Source: Acidimicrobiaceae bacterium
GTDB lineage: Bacteria > Actinomycetota > Acidimicrobiia > Acidimicrobiales > Poriferisodalaceae
Assembly (NCBI GenBank): GCA_026713105.1
Contig: JAPOPC010000010.1
Coordinates: forward strand, 1-50,756
Direction: 5' to 3'
Length of the DNA stretch: 50,756 nucleotides
Of the stretch, positions 7,094 through 15,280 are shown piece by piece. Both the position numbers and the translations under genes were made by a program. Within the stretch, counting starts at the first letter, position 1, and every line of letters begins with the position of its first letter. The notes below the pieces were generated by a model. It did not search any database and was not told the DNA's origin. It worked only from the letters and a program-made list of their open reading frames with translations.

Positions 7094-9316
7094 TTAGCGG
7101 GTTGCGGGGAGTTTGGCTGTGGCCTCGGCTGAGGGTTCTGACCATCCGTCTCTGCGTGTTGCGCTGTCGTGGTCGTCGAGCAGGTTGACGGCGATGACCT
7201 GCACGTCGTACTTGCGGCCGTTGCGCAGGCCCGGGATCACCGCGGTGGTGGTGTCGCCGTCGACGGTGATCTGCCGCTTCGTCCTGTAGCGCTCACGGCG
7301 CAGCTTGTACTGCACCACATAGGAATCGATCTCGGACACGCCGGTCTTGGCGGGCTTGTCCCACGAGACGGTGAGCGATCCGCTGCCCGGCGATGCGGTG
7401 ACGTTGCCGGGCGCGCCCGGCGTGCAGCCGCCGTCGCGCCAGGGGTTGGTGATCCCCGCGGTGCGTCCCTCCGCGGATGCCCTGGCCTGGGGGACCGAGC
7501 AGTAGCCGCCGAAGGAATCCTTGAGCTGGTAGACCGCAGTGGCCCGGTCGAAGTCGGTACGCGCTTTGGGGCGGTACTTGCCGAACTCGGTCACGTCGTT
7601 CCAGAGCTTGGAGAGGTCGAGGTTGCCGTTGCCGTCGTCGTTGGCGCTGTAGAGCCAGTCGGGCATCTCGCCCGCAGAGACGCTGCGCACGACGTCGAGC
7701 CCCTCCTTGCCGGGGCCATCCATGCCGCAGCGGCGCCAGTAGGAATTGATGGGCCACGTATCCTTCCCGACGGGCGTGAGCGCGTTCAAGGTGTCGGCGT
7801 ACAGTTCCGCGGCCTGGCAGTTCGTTAGGTTTTGCCTCTTGGATGCCTCACGCGCCACGCGCTCGAAGTACAGGAGCCCGACCCCCACCGGCCCCGGCTT
7901 GGAGGCGACTCCGTGTCCCAGCGTCCACACATGGGCCATCTCGTGCAGGTAGGCATCTGCGTATTCGATGCCGGTTACGCCCACGTCCATCCCCAAGGAG
8001 ACAAGGTACGGCAGCGGTACGGAGCTCCAGCCCAACCCCTCTCCGCGGACGTGGACCGCCCAGTACGACGTCGTGGCGGTCTTGACCTTGAAGTCTTTGT
8101 TGGTGGTGATGTGCTTCCAGGTCTCGCGGATCCACCGCTGCTCATCGTGGTAGCGCGCGATGACCAGCCGCTCGATGGCTTCAAAGATCAGGCTCTCGTC
8201 GGTGGGCACCAGCACCACGCTTGACTCCGCGGTTCCAGCGGGCCCCTCAGCGATGACCCGCACCTTGTAGGTGCGGTCGGGCAGGGTGTAGGACAGCCGG
8301 CCCGACGTCGCGTCGGCGGGCTTCAGCGCAGCGCTGCGGGCGCCGTCGAACTCCTCGCCGACCCAGCGCCACTGCACCTGGTAACGCGTGACGTTGCGCG
8401 GCTTGGCCGGCGCATCCCACGACACGACCGCAGTGGTTCCGTCGGTGGTCGGCCTGCGCCACGTCTCCCCACTCGACTTGTCGAACGACACGGCCGGGTC
8501 GGAGCCGCCGCTGACCGTGACCTTCACGCCCGCGGGCGTCTCGGGAGCGAGGTACGGCCCGCCGCCGCTGTTGCCGTCGCCGCCGCTGTTGCCGTTGCCG
8601 TCGCCGCCGCTGTTGCCGTTGCCACTGTTGCCGTTGCCGCTGTTGCCGTTGCCGCCGCCTGGCTTGTTCGTCTCGGTGTTGCTGCGGCCGTCCACCTTGT
8701 GGGCCGACTGCGCGGCCAGCGCACCGTGAGCGACGTTGGCGGCCTTGCCGTCGGCGTCGGTGATCCTCGCGCCGTTGAGCCGTATCTGGTTCCGGCCAAC
8801 GCTGATGCCGTCGGCGTCGACATCGTCGGCTTTCACCGACATGGAGAACACGAGCGAGTTCAGCAGCCCGCCAGCCGATGTCGACGGCATGCTCAGCCAT
8901 TCCTGGAGGAATTCGGACCAGACCCTGAAGCGCTCTTCACCGCTGCCGGTGTATCGAAGCCTGTGTCGCTCGTCGCCGATCATGGCGCGCAGACGCGGAT
9001 TGCCGGTCACCCTCACCGGCTTGTCGAACACCACCCGCATGGAGATGGTCTCGCCGCGGCGGTACGTGTCGCCGTCGGCGGGGCTGCTGATGATCGTGGG
9101 GCCGGACATGATCTTTGCAGTGCCGCCCGACCGAGCCGCCGCCGGGCTCGCCAGCGGCATCACGAGCGAGGCTGCTGCCAGCGCCATCACCACCAGCACG
9201 GCCGAGTACCGCGGGCGGGTCGGCTGCCGCTGCGTGATCGGTCTGCCCAGCGTGGACAGCCTCCGCAGCGTCGACGGTCTACGCAGCGCGATCAATCTCC
9301 GGAGCCTGAACAGCAT
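7094..9316 (-). CDS. Secreted Ig-like/Fn3 protein with HExxH metalloprotease-like core
   Basis: About 740 residues. I chose the ATG at 9316 because GAGGGAGA lies just upstream; the frame is open to 9397. A long Arg-rich n-region (LRRPSTLRRLSTLGRP) precedes the hydrophobic segment SAVLVVMALAAASLVM, giving a signal peptide. Then an Ig-like domain homologous to the start of the neighbouring giant protein (TGNPRLRAMIGDER and DGISVGRNQIRLNGARITDADG), a Gly/Asn/Ser linker, an Fn3-like domain, and a core with HEMAHVWTLGH (H458, E459, H462, H468). That is an HExxHxxxxxH pattern typical of zinc metallopeptidases of the metzincin kind. Several Cys and Trp follow, and a C-terminal Fn3 domain closes the protein. 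Extracellular peptidase activity is an inference; I do not recognise the peptidase family. Confidence 0.72.
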   Translation of the reverse strand: MLFRLRRLIALRRPSTLRRLSTLGRPITQRQPTRPRYSAVLVVMALAAASLVMPLASPAAARSGGTAKIMSGPTIISSPADGDTYRRGETISMRVVFDKPVRVTGNPRLRAMIGDERHRLRYTGSGEERFRVWSEFLQEWLSMPSTSAGGLLNSLVFSMSVKADDVDADGISVGRNQIRLNGARITDADGKAANVAHGALAAQSAHKVDGRSNTETNKPGGGNGNSGNGNSGNGNSGGDGNGNSGGDGNSGGGPYLAPETPAGVKVTVSGGSDPAVSFDKSSGETWRRPTTDGTTAVVSWDAPAKPRNVTRYQVQWRWVGEEFDGARSAALKPADATSGRLSYTLPDRTYKVRVIAEGPAGTAESSVVLVPTDESLIFEAIERLVIARYHDEQRWIRETWKHITTNKDFKVKTATTSYWAVHVRGEGLGWSSVPLPYLVSLGMDVGVTGIEYADAYLHEMAHVWTLGHGVASKPGPVGVGLLYFERVAREASKRQNLTNCQAAELYADTLNALTPVGKDTWPINSYWRRCGMDGPGKEGLDVVRSVSAGEMPDWLYSANDDGNGNLDLSKLWNDVTEFGKYRPKARTDFDRATAVYQLKDSFGGYCSVPQARASAEGRTAGITNPWRDGGCTPGAPGNVTASPGSGSLTVSWDKPAKTGVSEIDSYVVQYKLRRERYRTKRQITVDGDTTTAVIPGLRNGRKYDVQVIAVNLLDDHDSATRRDGWSEPSAEATAKLPATR
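8558..8661 (-). repeat. Gly/Asn/Ser linker coded by short tandem repeats
   Basis: Repeats of a ttgccgttgccgctg type encode an NGNSGG-rich linker between the Ig-like and first Fn3-like domains of the metalloprotease-like protein. Low-complexity DNA prone to length change. Confidence 0.8.
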
Positions 9317-9508
9317 GAATTCTCCCTCGTCCATGGGTCGGCGAGCCTGGCGGTGCCACACCCTCGGAGTCCGCCTGTGAGCGCCCCGCAGCCTCAAATG
9401 GCGGGGTCGAGCCGTACTCTAGATTCTGGTGCTGTTCCTGTTTCGTGACAAACATGCCAATAGCGATAACATTTGGTAACTGTCACACCCCCTATTCACA
9501 ATGGGCAC
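9317..9508. other. Intergenic region between divergent genes
   Basis: Upstream region of the secreted metalloprotease-like gene (-) and of the small ORF (+). It is more AT-rich than its surroundings near 9440-9500. On the - strand a TAGAGT hexamer at about 9417-9422 could be a -10 element, but I see no convincing -35. No hairpin or known RNA recognised. Confidence 0.3.
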
Positions 9509-9679
9509 ATGACAGAACAGCTTGATCTCGCACCCCAGCTCCGGTTGGTGTCCACCAGCCGGATGCCCCACCGGCTGAGCCGGGCCACCCGCCAAGAAGG
9601 CCTGCGGGGCGTCGCCCGGGCACGGGCCGCGCTGGCCTCCACGGCACGCCCGCCCGAAATCGACCTCGACGCCGCCTGA
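9509..9679 (+). CDS. Small hypothetical protein (56 aa)
   Basis: A 56-residue frame starting at an ATG at 9509 (the frame is open from 9473). The sequence has a basic middle (HRLSRATRQEGLRGVARARAAL) that resembles small actinobacterial hypothetical proteins with an R-x-x-GLRGVAxARAAL pattern; this resemblance is from memory. There is no clear ribosome binding site, and the ORF may be chance. It lies between the divergent secreted-protein gene and the thiolase. Confidence 0.4.
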   Translation: MTEQLDLAPQLRLVSTSRMPHRLSRATRQEGLRGVARARAALASTARPPEIDLDAA

Positions 9680-9785
9680 TGCCGCCTGCGACAGACCAGC
9701 ACCACCGCCTGCTGCCCGCTGGGACGGGTTGGCGCTGGGCAAACCATTGGGCGGCGTGTGCGGAGGCACAAGTACAGTGCCGGCC

Positions 9786-10979
9786 ATGACCAGCGCATCC
9801 GTGAACCAGCACTCCGACGACATCGTCATTGTCGACGCCGTCCGATCCCCCGTCGGCCGGCGCGGCGGCGACCTGAGCGGCATCCACCCGTCCGACTTGC
9901 TCAGTGATGTGCTGAGCGCCCTGATGGACCGCACGCAGGTCGACCCGGCCAGCATCGGTCAGATCGTGGGCGGCTGCGTCAGCCAAGCCGGCGAGCAGAC
10001 CGCCAACATCGCACGTACCGCGTGGCTCGGCGCGGGCTACCCGCTGTCAGTAGCCGCCACCACCGTCGACGCGCAGTGCGGATCGAGCCAGCAGGCCACC
10101 ACGCTGGCGTACGGCTTGGTGGCCAGCGGCGTGGTGGATGCGGCCATCGGCTGCGGCGTCGAGTCGATGACCCGCAACCCGATGGGCTCGAGCTACAAGA
10201 AGGGACAGCGCACCGCCACCTCCCGCTACAAAGAGCACTACGAGTACACCACGCAGTTCCAGGGCGCCGAGCTCATGGCCAAGCAATGGGGCATCAGCCG
10301 CGAAGAATGCGACGCTTTCGGCCTGCGCAGCCAGAACAACGCCGCCCGGGCGTGGGATGAAGATCGCTTCGGCACCCAGATCGTGGAGATCGACGCGCCG
10401 GTGCTCGACGAGGACGGCAAGCCCACCGATGAGGTTCGCCACGTCGTGCGAGACGGCGGCATCAGGCCCACGACGGCGGAGGGGCTTGCGGGCCTCACGC
10501 CGGTGATGGACGGAGGCGTGCACACAGCGGGTGCCTCCTCACAGATCAGCGACGGATCGGGTGCAGTGCTGCTCATGCGCGCCGGGCGGGCCGCCGAGCT
10601 GGGCCTGCGTCCGTTGGCCCGCATCGTCGATACCTGCCTGGTCGGCAGCGACCCGGTGCTGATGCTGACGGGGCCGATCGAGGCCACGAACTACCTGCTC
10701 GAACGCAACGGCATGCAGATGTCCGACATCGACATCGTCGAGATCAACGAGGCATTCGCGTCAGTCGTGCTGGCCTGGCAGCGCGAGGTCAACCCTGACA
10801 TGGACGGGGTCAACCCCAACGGCGGCGCGATTGCGCTGGGTCATCCGCTGGGCGGCACCGGAGCGATCCTGCTGACCAAGGCGGTGCACGAGCTGCACCG
10901 GGCCGACAAGAGCACCGCGCTCGTCACGATGTGCTGCGGTGGCGGGCTGGGCACCGGCACCCTTCTCGAGCGACTCTGA
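9786..10979 (+). CDS. Thiolase (acetyl-CoA C-acyltransferase)
   Basis: 397 residues, the usual thiolase length. It catalyses thiolytic cleavage or condensation of 3-ketoacyl-CoA in fatty-acid or steroid beta-oxidation. The catalytic triad regions are present: nucleophile Cys98 in [10 protein letters not shown], His in GHPLGGTGA, and the second Cys in [15 protein letters not shown] is also conserved. The pattern ([24 protein letters not shown]) is closer to the steroid/FadA5-FadA6 branch than to housekeeping acetoacetyl-CoA thiolase, but substrate cannot be assigned. ATG 9786 is chosen because TACAGT (9773-9778) sits 7 nt before it, the local leaderless pattern. A GTG at 9777 with GGAGG upstream is the alternative. 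Confidence 0.93.
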   Translation: MTSASVNQHSDDIVIVDAVRSPVGRRGGDLSGIHPSDLLSDVLSALMDRTQVDPASIGQIVGGCVSQAGEQTANIARTAWLGAGYPLSVAATTVDAQCGSSQQATTLAYGLVASGVVDAAIGCGVESMTRNPMGSSYKKGQRTATSRYKEHYEYTTQFQGAELMAKQWGISREECDAFGLRSQNNAARAWDEDRFGTQIVEIDAPVLDEDGKPTDEVRHVVRDGGIRPTTAEGLAGLTPVMDGGVHTAGASSQISDGSGAVLLMRAGRAAELGLRPLARIVDTCLVGSDPVLMLTGPIEATNYLLERNGMQMSDIDIVEINEAFASVVLAWQREVNPDMDGVNPNGGAIALGHPLGGTGAILLTKAVHELHRADKSTALVTMCCGGGLGTGTLLERL

Positions 10980-11674
10980 GCGGAGCGCCGTCACGCCGTC
11001 CGCCCGGCGAGGCCGCTCGCGGGCTCGGTCGTGGGACCCACGACGGAAATTCCGGTCAGCGACTTCGCGACCGGACCTCGGTTCGCATCGCGGCCATCGC
11101 AGCCGCGTGCGGCGCCGCGTGGGGCGGCTGGCAGTACTTCGATCCGGGTGAACCGGCACCGGATGCAGCGCCCGCCAGCGCGGTTGCGCCAGCAGCGCCC
11201 GGGATTGCGGGGGATGCAGGATCTCCCGCGCTCGAATCGAACGCAGTGGTGCTGGCGGTCATCGACGGCGACACGATGGACGTCGATCTCGGCGGGCGCC
11301 GTGCGACGGTGAGATTCCTCGGCATCGACACGCCGGAGAAAACAGGCGGCTACCTGCCAGCGGAGTGCGGCGGCGATGCGGCCACACGGAGAACGGCGGA
11401 GCTGCTCCCGCCTGGCACCGACGTGCTCTTGCAACGCGACATCGAGTTGTACGACCGCTATGACCGAGTACTGGCGTATGTCTACCGGGCAGCAGACGGA
11501 CTGTTCGTGAATCGCTACCTCGTGCTCGACGGCTACGCCGGCACCATGCACTTCGAACCGAACACCGAGCACCGGGCCGTGCTCGACGCTGCCGAGGCCG
11601 AGGCGCGCACCGCCCGCAGGGGAATCTGGGCCGACTGCGGCGGTCCGAACCGGCAGCTCGAAGGCGCCAGTTAG
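10931..11674 (+). CDS. Secreted or membrane-anchored staphylococcal-nuclease-like protein
   Basis: An SNase-fold (thermonuclease, PF00565) protein. The core [13 protein letters not shown]...[10 protein letters not shown]...[12 protein letters not shown]...[10 protein letters not shown] carries the catalytic Arg (VRF), Glu (DTPE) and second Arg (YDRVLAY) expected of the family. Before it come a hydrophobic segment ([15 protein letters not shown]) and an Ala/Pro-rich linker, so the nuclease is probably exported or membrane-tethered. The start is uncertain: the only in-frame ATG/GTG/TTG upstream of the membrane segment is the ATG at 10931, which overlaps the thiolase by 49 bases and has no evident ribosome binding site. 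Starting at an internal GTG near 11249 would lose the export signal. Confidence 0.8.
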   Translation: MLRWRAGHRHPSRATLSGAPSRRPPGEAARGLGRGTHDGNSGQRLRDRTSVRIAAIAAACGAAWGGWQYFDPGEPAPDAAPASAVAPAAPGIAGDAGSPALESNAVVLAVIDGDTMDVDLGGRRATVRFLGIDTPEKTGGYLPAECGGDAATRRTAELLPPGTDVLLQRDIELYDRYDRVLAYVYRAADGLFVNRYLVLDGYAGTMHFEPNTEHRAVLDAAEAEARTARRGIWADCGGPNRQLEGAS

Positions 11675-11683
11675 CGTGTCGGC

Positions 11684-12529
11684 GTGGCACCGCTGCCGCA
11701 GCGGCTCGGATACGGCCCCGACGACAGACTGCTGATCATCAGCGCGGCCGGACTCGGCGGCTGCCACGCAATGAACGAAGGCGTGTATGCCGCCCTGCGG
11801 GACGGCTTGGCAACGACCGGAACGCTGCTGGTGCCGTGCCCGTGGTCGCGCGAGGCCGCCGCGAGGTTCCGGGGCGAGGACATCGGTGTCTCGCTCACGC
11901 TGAACGCCGAGTTCGAGCTGTACCGGTGGGGACCGATCACCTACGCCCCGTCGCTGCTCGACGGCAACGGCGGGATGCCCAGCACGGTGAGCGACGTGTG
12001 GGATCACGCCGATCTCGATGAGGTCCGGCGGGAATGCCGAGCGCAGATCGAACGGGCAATCCTGTGGGGCTTCGACGTCACGCACCTCGACAGTCACCTC
12101 GACGTGCTGAGCGTGCGTCCCGAGTTCTTCGACGTGTACTTGGAACTCGCGGTCGAGTTCGGGCTGCCTGTGCGGCTCATCTCTACCGAGGCTCGACGTC
12201 AGCTGGGATTTCCCGCTGAGGACCTGATCGAGTCCGCGGGCGTCGTGACACCCGACCGGGTCGTGCGCATCGCGCCCGGAACCATGGGGCGATACCGGCG
12301 CATCGAGGCGCTGCTGGACTCGCTCGAACCGGGGTTGACCGAGCTGCAACTGCAACCCGCCGCGGACTTGCCGGAGCTGCGGTCGCTGACCGCCGAATGG
12401 GGCTCACGCGTCGAAGACCTGCTGCACCTGCGTGACAACGCCGAGCTGCGCACACATATCGAGCGCAGCGGGATCCGGCTCGTGGGTTATCGGGAGCTGC
12501 GGGCGCTGCAGCGGTCCGGCGCCGGCTGA
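11684..12529 (+). CDS. ChbG/YdjC-family deacetylase homologue lacking most catalytic residues
   Basis: 281 residues aligning along its length with the ChbG/YdjC carbohydrate deacetylase family (LLII start, YRWGPIT, HLDSHLDVL, RPEFFDVY). Family members bind a metal through an ADD motif and two His. Here the ADD position reads SAAG (A22, G23), the GVHLTL His is Ser70 (GVSLTL), and the late LxxHP His is Gln224 (LQLQP). Only His134/His138 of HLDSH remain. Catalysis is therefore doubtful; it may be a binding or regulatory pseudoenzyme. Start is GTG 11684, preceded by TAGCGT (11672-11677) 6 nt upstream. Confidence 0.78.
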   Translation: MAPLPQRLGYGPDDRLLIISAAGLGGCHAMNEGVYAALRDGLATTGTLLVPCPWSREAAARFRGEDIGVSLTLNAEFELYRWGPITYAPSLLDGNGGMPSTVSDVWDHADLDEVRRECRAQIERAILWGFDVTHLDSHLDVLSVRPEFFDVYLELAVEFGLPVRLISTEARRQLGFPAEDLIESAGVVTPDRVVRIAPGTMGRYRRIEALLDSLEPGLTELQLQPAADLPELRSLTAEWGSRVEDLLHLRDNAELRTHIERSGIRLVGYRELRALQRSGAG

Positions 12530-12545
12530 CCCACGCCGGCGCCGT

Positions 12546-12899
12546 TCAGCTTGGTGCGCCCAGTGAGCCCGCGGCGCGCCATGCCGGCAGGAGCTCCAGC
12601 CACAGCGCCATATCGCCGGACACCTTGAGATCCCCGGCCATGTAGTACCGGGCGGGATCGGCATCGCCGTAAACCACGTCGGCAGCTAGCTGCCACGGGG
12701 CTTCGAGCGTCAGGTCGGCACCCCGGGTGGTTCCCGCAGACGCCGACGTCAGAACGCCGGATTCGAACAACAGGCTGACGGCGACCTTGCCGTCGGGGCC
12801 GCCGGCAGTCTTTATCACGATCGTGCCCGACACCGTCCCGAGAGGCTCATGGCCAGCGTCTGCCCACGTCGCCAGGAACTCGTCGTCGAGGAAGCTCAC
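12546..12899 (-). CDS. SCP2 sterol-transfer-domain protein
   Basis: 117 residues making up a single SCP2-like lipid-binding domain (PF02036 type). The recognisable parts are VAVSLLFESG, ADLTLEAPWQLAADVVYGDADPARYYMAGDLKVSGDM. The domain usually binds fatty acyl or sterol ligands non-catalytically. Its start codon overlaps the stop of mca by 4 bases (ATGA), so it is co-transcribed and translationally coupled with it. It ends convergently against the YdjC-like gene. A role in lipid handling alongside mca is only contextual. Confidence 0.75.
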   Translation of the reverse strand: MSFLDDEFLATWADAGHEPLGTVSGTIVIKTAGGPDGKVAVSLLFESGVLTSASAGTTRGADLTLEAPWQLAADVVYGDADPARYYMAGDLKVSGDMALWLELLPAWRAAGSLGAPS

Positions 12900-13753
12900 C
12901 GGCGCAGTCCAGCGAACAGATCGCTCTCCATCGGCTCGGTCGAGATGCGCGACTCGAGCAGCATGTACTCCTCGTACGGATGGATCGAATCGGCGACGTC
13001 GTCAGGCAAGCCGAACCAGAACGGCGAGTCGGGATCGACTTGGGTGGCGTGGGCCAGCAGCGCCTTGCGCCGCACCGCGTTGTCGACCTCGACGACCGCA
13101 GTGATGCGGTCGTCTCGACTCGGCCTGCCGAGCCATTTCTCGTCGAACGGAGACTCCAATTCCAGGTCCAGGAAGGCTTGGTGGATGAGGCGCATTCGCT
13201 TGTGGGACCAGACGGGCGCGTACATCTTCATCGGCGTGAAGGCCGGCCCGCACTCGGGGCGCCAAGCCGGCTCGCCGGCGTGAGCGAATGCAGGTATGCA
13301 GATGGCCGTGACCTGCAGGTGATCGGGGTGCGGGTAGCGCGATTGCACCAGTGGGTAGGTCAGGATGACGTGCGGGCGCACTCGGCGGATCACGGTCACG
13401 AGCCGGGCGACTGCTTCGTCGAGGTCTGCGTTGGCGAAGGCGTCGGGATGGGCGTTGGCTTCGGTGTCGGGCATTCCGGAGTCGCGGTAGCCCAGCATGA
13501 CCACCTCGTCGTATCCGATCTCGGTTGCCGACGCGTCCAGCTCTGCCCGCCGGACCTCAGGCAGGTTTTCCTTCACCTCGGGCCGGTCCATCGCCGGGTT
13601 CAGGATGTCGCCTTCCTCGCCGCCGGTGCAGCACACGAGCGTGGTGCGGATGCCCTCGTCGGCGTACCGGCGGACCGTGCCCGCGCCCTTCGATGCTTCA
13701 TCGTCGGGATGGGCGTGAACCGCGAGAATTGACAGACCAGTGTCCTGCGACAT
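12896..13753 (-). CDS. mca: Mycothiol S-conjugate amidase (PIG-L/LmbE family)
   Basis: 285 residues, matching the length of actinobacterial Mca. This zinc enzyme cleaves mycothiol conjugates of electrophiles to a mercapturate and GlcN-inositol, a detoxification step. The zinc-binding AHPDDE is at residues 14-19 and the third ligand region is RYPHPDHLQV (about 143-152). CCTGGEEGDILNP and VVMLGYRDSGMPD are family signatures. MshB (the biosynthetic paralogue) is the alternative, but the RHP/LGYRDSGM region and the C terminus (HPYEEYMLLESR) favour Mca. The start ATG is 8 nt after TAGCTT (13762-13767, - strand), fitting a leaderless or near-leaderless mRNA. It implies the organism makes mycothiol. 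Confidence 0.9.
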   Translation of the reverse strand: MSQDTGLSILAVHAHPDDEASKGAGTVRRYADEGIRTTLVCCTGGEEGDILNPAMDRPEVKENLPEVRRAELDASATEIGYDEVVMLGYRDSGMPDTEANAHPDAFANADLDEAVARLVTVIRRVRPHVILTYPLVQSRYPHPDHLQVTAICIPAFAHAGEPAWRPECGPAFTPMKMYAPVWSHKRMRLIHQAFLDLELESPFDEKWLGRPSRDDRITAVVEVDNAVRRKALLAHATQVDPDSPFWFGLPDDVADSIHPYEEYMLLESRISTEPMESDLFAGLRR

Positions 13754-13860
13754 CGGCGGTCAAGCTACCGGCGTCGGCACTGTGCTGGCTGCCGGTACCG
13801 GCCACCCGTCCGATGCCGCGTGCCGCAGTCGTTGCGGAAGCAACATCGTGATCACGGCGG

Positions 13861-15114
13861 TCACCCGGTGGGCGTGAGCTCGATGTGTCCAGTTTCCTCG
13901 TCGATGTCCATGGAGTAGCCGCAGATCGCAGCGAGGCGGTCGCGCCCCTCCTCGGGCCCCGATGCGAGCAGCTCGTCTCCGACCCACAGCCGCACCGTGC
14001 GCGGCGGGTTGTATATGTAGCTGGCGGCGCGGCGGATGGCCAGCACGTGATAGCCGGGGTCCACCGCCAGACCTAGTGACCCGAGCGTCGAGTCGTCGGC
14101 CTCAGAGCCGGGCGCGACCGGCACCTGAACCACCACGTCATCGGTGTCGCCAAGTGCCAGCGCCAGCACGGGGTGTATGTCCTCGTCTTCGAGGACGAGG
14201 GAGGTGATGTTGCGAGCCTGATCGCCGATGTCTTCCGCGGCCTCGGCCACGTGCAGCAGGCCGCGCAGGCCCGCCGGGCCGGCGTCTGGGGCATCGGCGG
14301 CAATATCCGCCGCCGCGCGCAGCACCCACGTCTGCATGGAAACCTTCATGCCGTCAAGCCGCTCCTGCATGGACCGCACCTCGCGGGCCAGCGACAGGTC
14401 ATGCAGCACGAGCGAGGAATACGCCAGTCCGATGGCCGCTTCGGACAGGTTCTTCATCTCGACCAGCGTGTCGACGGCCCGATCGAGGTCGCTGAGCGCA
14501 TGCTCTTCGTCGGGCTCGGGAGGGTTCCAGCGCTCCATAGCGGCCAGTTCCCGCAGCCGCACGATGCCCGCTGGGTCGCCGCGCATGAACAGCACGTCGC
14601 CGGGCTCCACGATGCTGTCGCCGCCGACGTCGGTCAGCCAGTGACGTCCTCGCTGAATGGCGACCACGCGCATGCCGACGGCTACCGGCAGCTCCATGTC
14701 ACGCAGCGGCCGGTTCGCCAAGTGGCTGCCGGCGGCTACGACCAACCGGTGCGATACCTCGGCCGCTTGCGCCAGATCCACGATGAGCGCACGAGGAATG
14801 CCCAGGTGGTGCAGCACCGTCTTGGAGATGTCCACTGCCGCATTGGCAATCTGCTCAATGGATGACACCACCTGCAGCACCGAGCTCATTCCGTCCACCT
14901 CGCGCGGGTGCCGCACGGCCAGCATCGCCAGCGACCGCATCTCGTGCACCAAGGCGGACATGTCTTTTTCGAGACCCAGCACCGCGTCGGCCATGCCCTC
15001 GTCGTCGAAGTAGAGCGCGGCGTAGGCCAGATCGACCATGAGTTCGGACGCGTCCTTGGCCTCCGCGAGCATGGATTTCAGATTTCGAGGTTTGTCTTCA
15101 GGGTCTGATCGCAT
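13861..15114 (-). CDS. Tandem PhoU / RCK_C (TrkA-C) regulatory protein
   Basis: 417 residues with an internal duplication: a PhoU-like helical domain (about 1-125), an RCK_C domain (about 135-195, MRVVAIQRGRHWL...GDSIVEPGDVLFMRGDP), a second PhoU-like domain (205-305) and a second RCK_C domain (325-395, YHVLAIRRAASYIYNP...RLWVGDELLASGP). RCK_C domains bind small ligands or ions and gate transport proteins in the cytoplasm. It lies 156 bases downstream of an SLC41/MgtE-type transporter on the same strand, so it is probably that transporter's regulatory partner. Two 14-bp palindromes separate the genes. No ribosome binding site stands out before the ATG at 15114. Confidence 0.85.
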   Translation of the reverse strand: MRSDPEDKPRNLKSMLAEAKDASELMVDLAYAALYFDDEGMADAVLGLEKDMSALVHEMRSLAMLAVRHPREVDGMSSVLQVVSSIEQIANAAVDISKTVLHHLGIPRALIVDLAQAAEVSHRLVVAAGSHLANRPLRDMELPVAVGMRVVAIQRGRHWLTDVGGDSIVEPGDVLFMRGDPAGIVRLRELAAMERWNPPEPDEEHALSDLDRAVDTLVEMKNLSEAAIGLAYSSLVLHDLSLAREVRSMQERLDGMKVSMQTWVLRAAADIAADAPDAGPAGLRGLLHVAEAAEDIGDQARNITSLVLEDEDIHPVLALALGDTDDVVVQVPVAPGSEADDSTLGSLGLAVDPGYHVLAIRRAASYIYNPPRTVRLWVGDELLASGPEEGRDRLAAICGYSMDIDEETGHIELTPTG

Positions 15115-15239
15115 TTCAGATCGTCAGCGGGCGACGCGACGAGCTCCGTTCAGCTTGGGGACACGATTGCGCCGCCGCCCACAGCGTAGGCACAGCGGCA
15201 TGGGGAGGAGGAAGGAATTCGTGACAACTGCCACATGCG

Positions 15240-15280
15240 CCTGTCATGACAGGCTGCTGCACTGCGCCTGTCATGACAGG
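15240..15280. repeat. Two direct copies of a 14-bp perfect palindrome
   Basis: CCTGTCATGACAGG occurs at 15240-15253 and 15267-15280, 27 bp apart, each preceded by TGCG. The second copy contains the TGA stop of the SLC41-like gene. The sites are 126-166 bp upstream of the PhoU/RCK_C start. They could be paired operators for a dimeric regulator or an RNA processing/termination site; there is no T-tract. Confidence 0.75.

Noticed and set aside
9473..9508. Twelve-codon extension of the small ORF at 9509
   Set aside because: Adds a low-complexity start with no ribosome binding site; the ATG at 9509 gives the more protein-like sequence.
10991..12355. 454-codon open frame on the - strand
   Set aside because: Overlaps the nuclease and YdjC-like genes on the other strand, which have clear family motifs; this frame has none.
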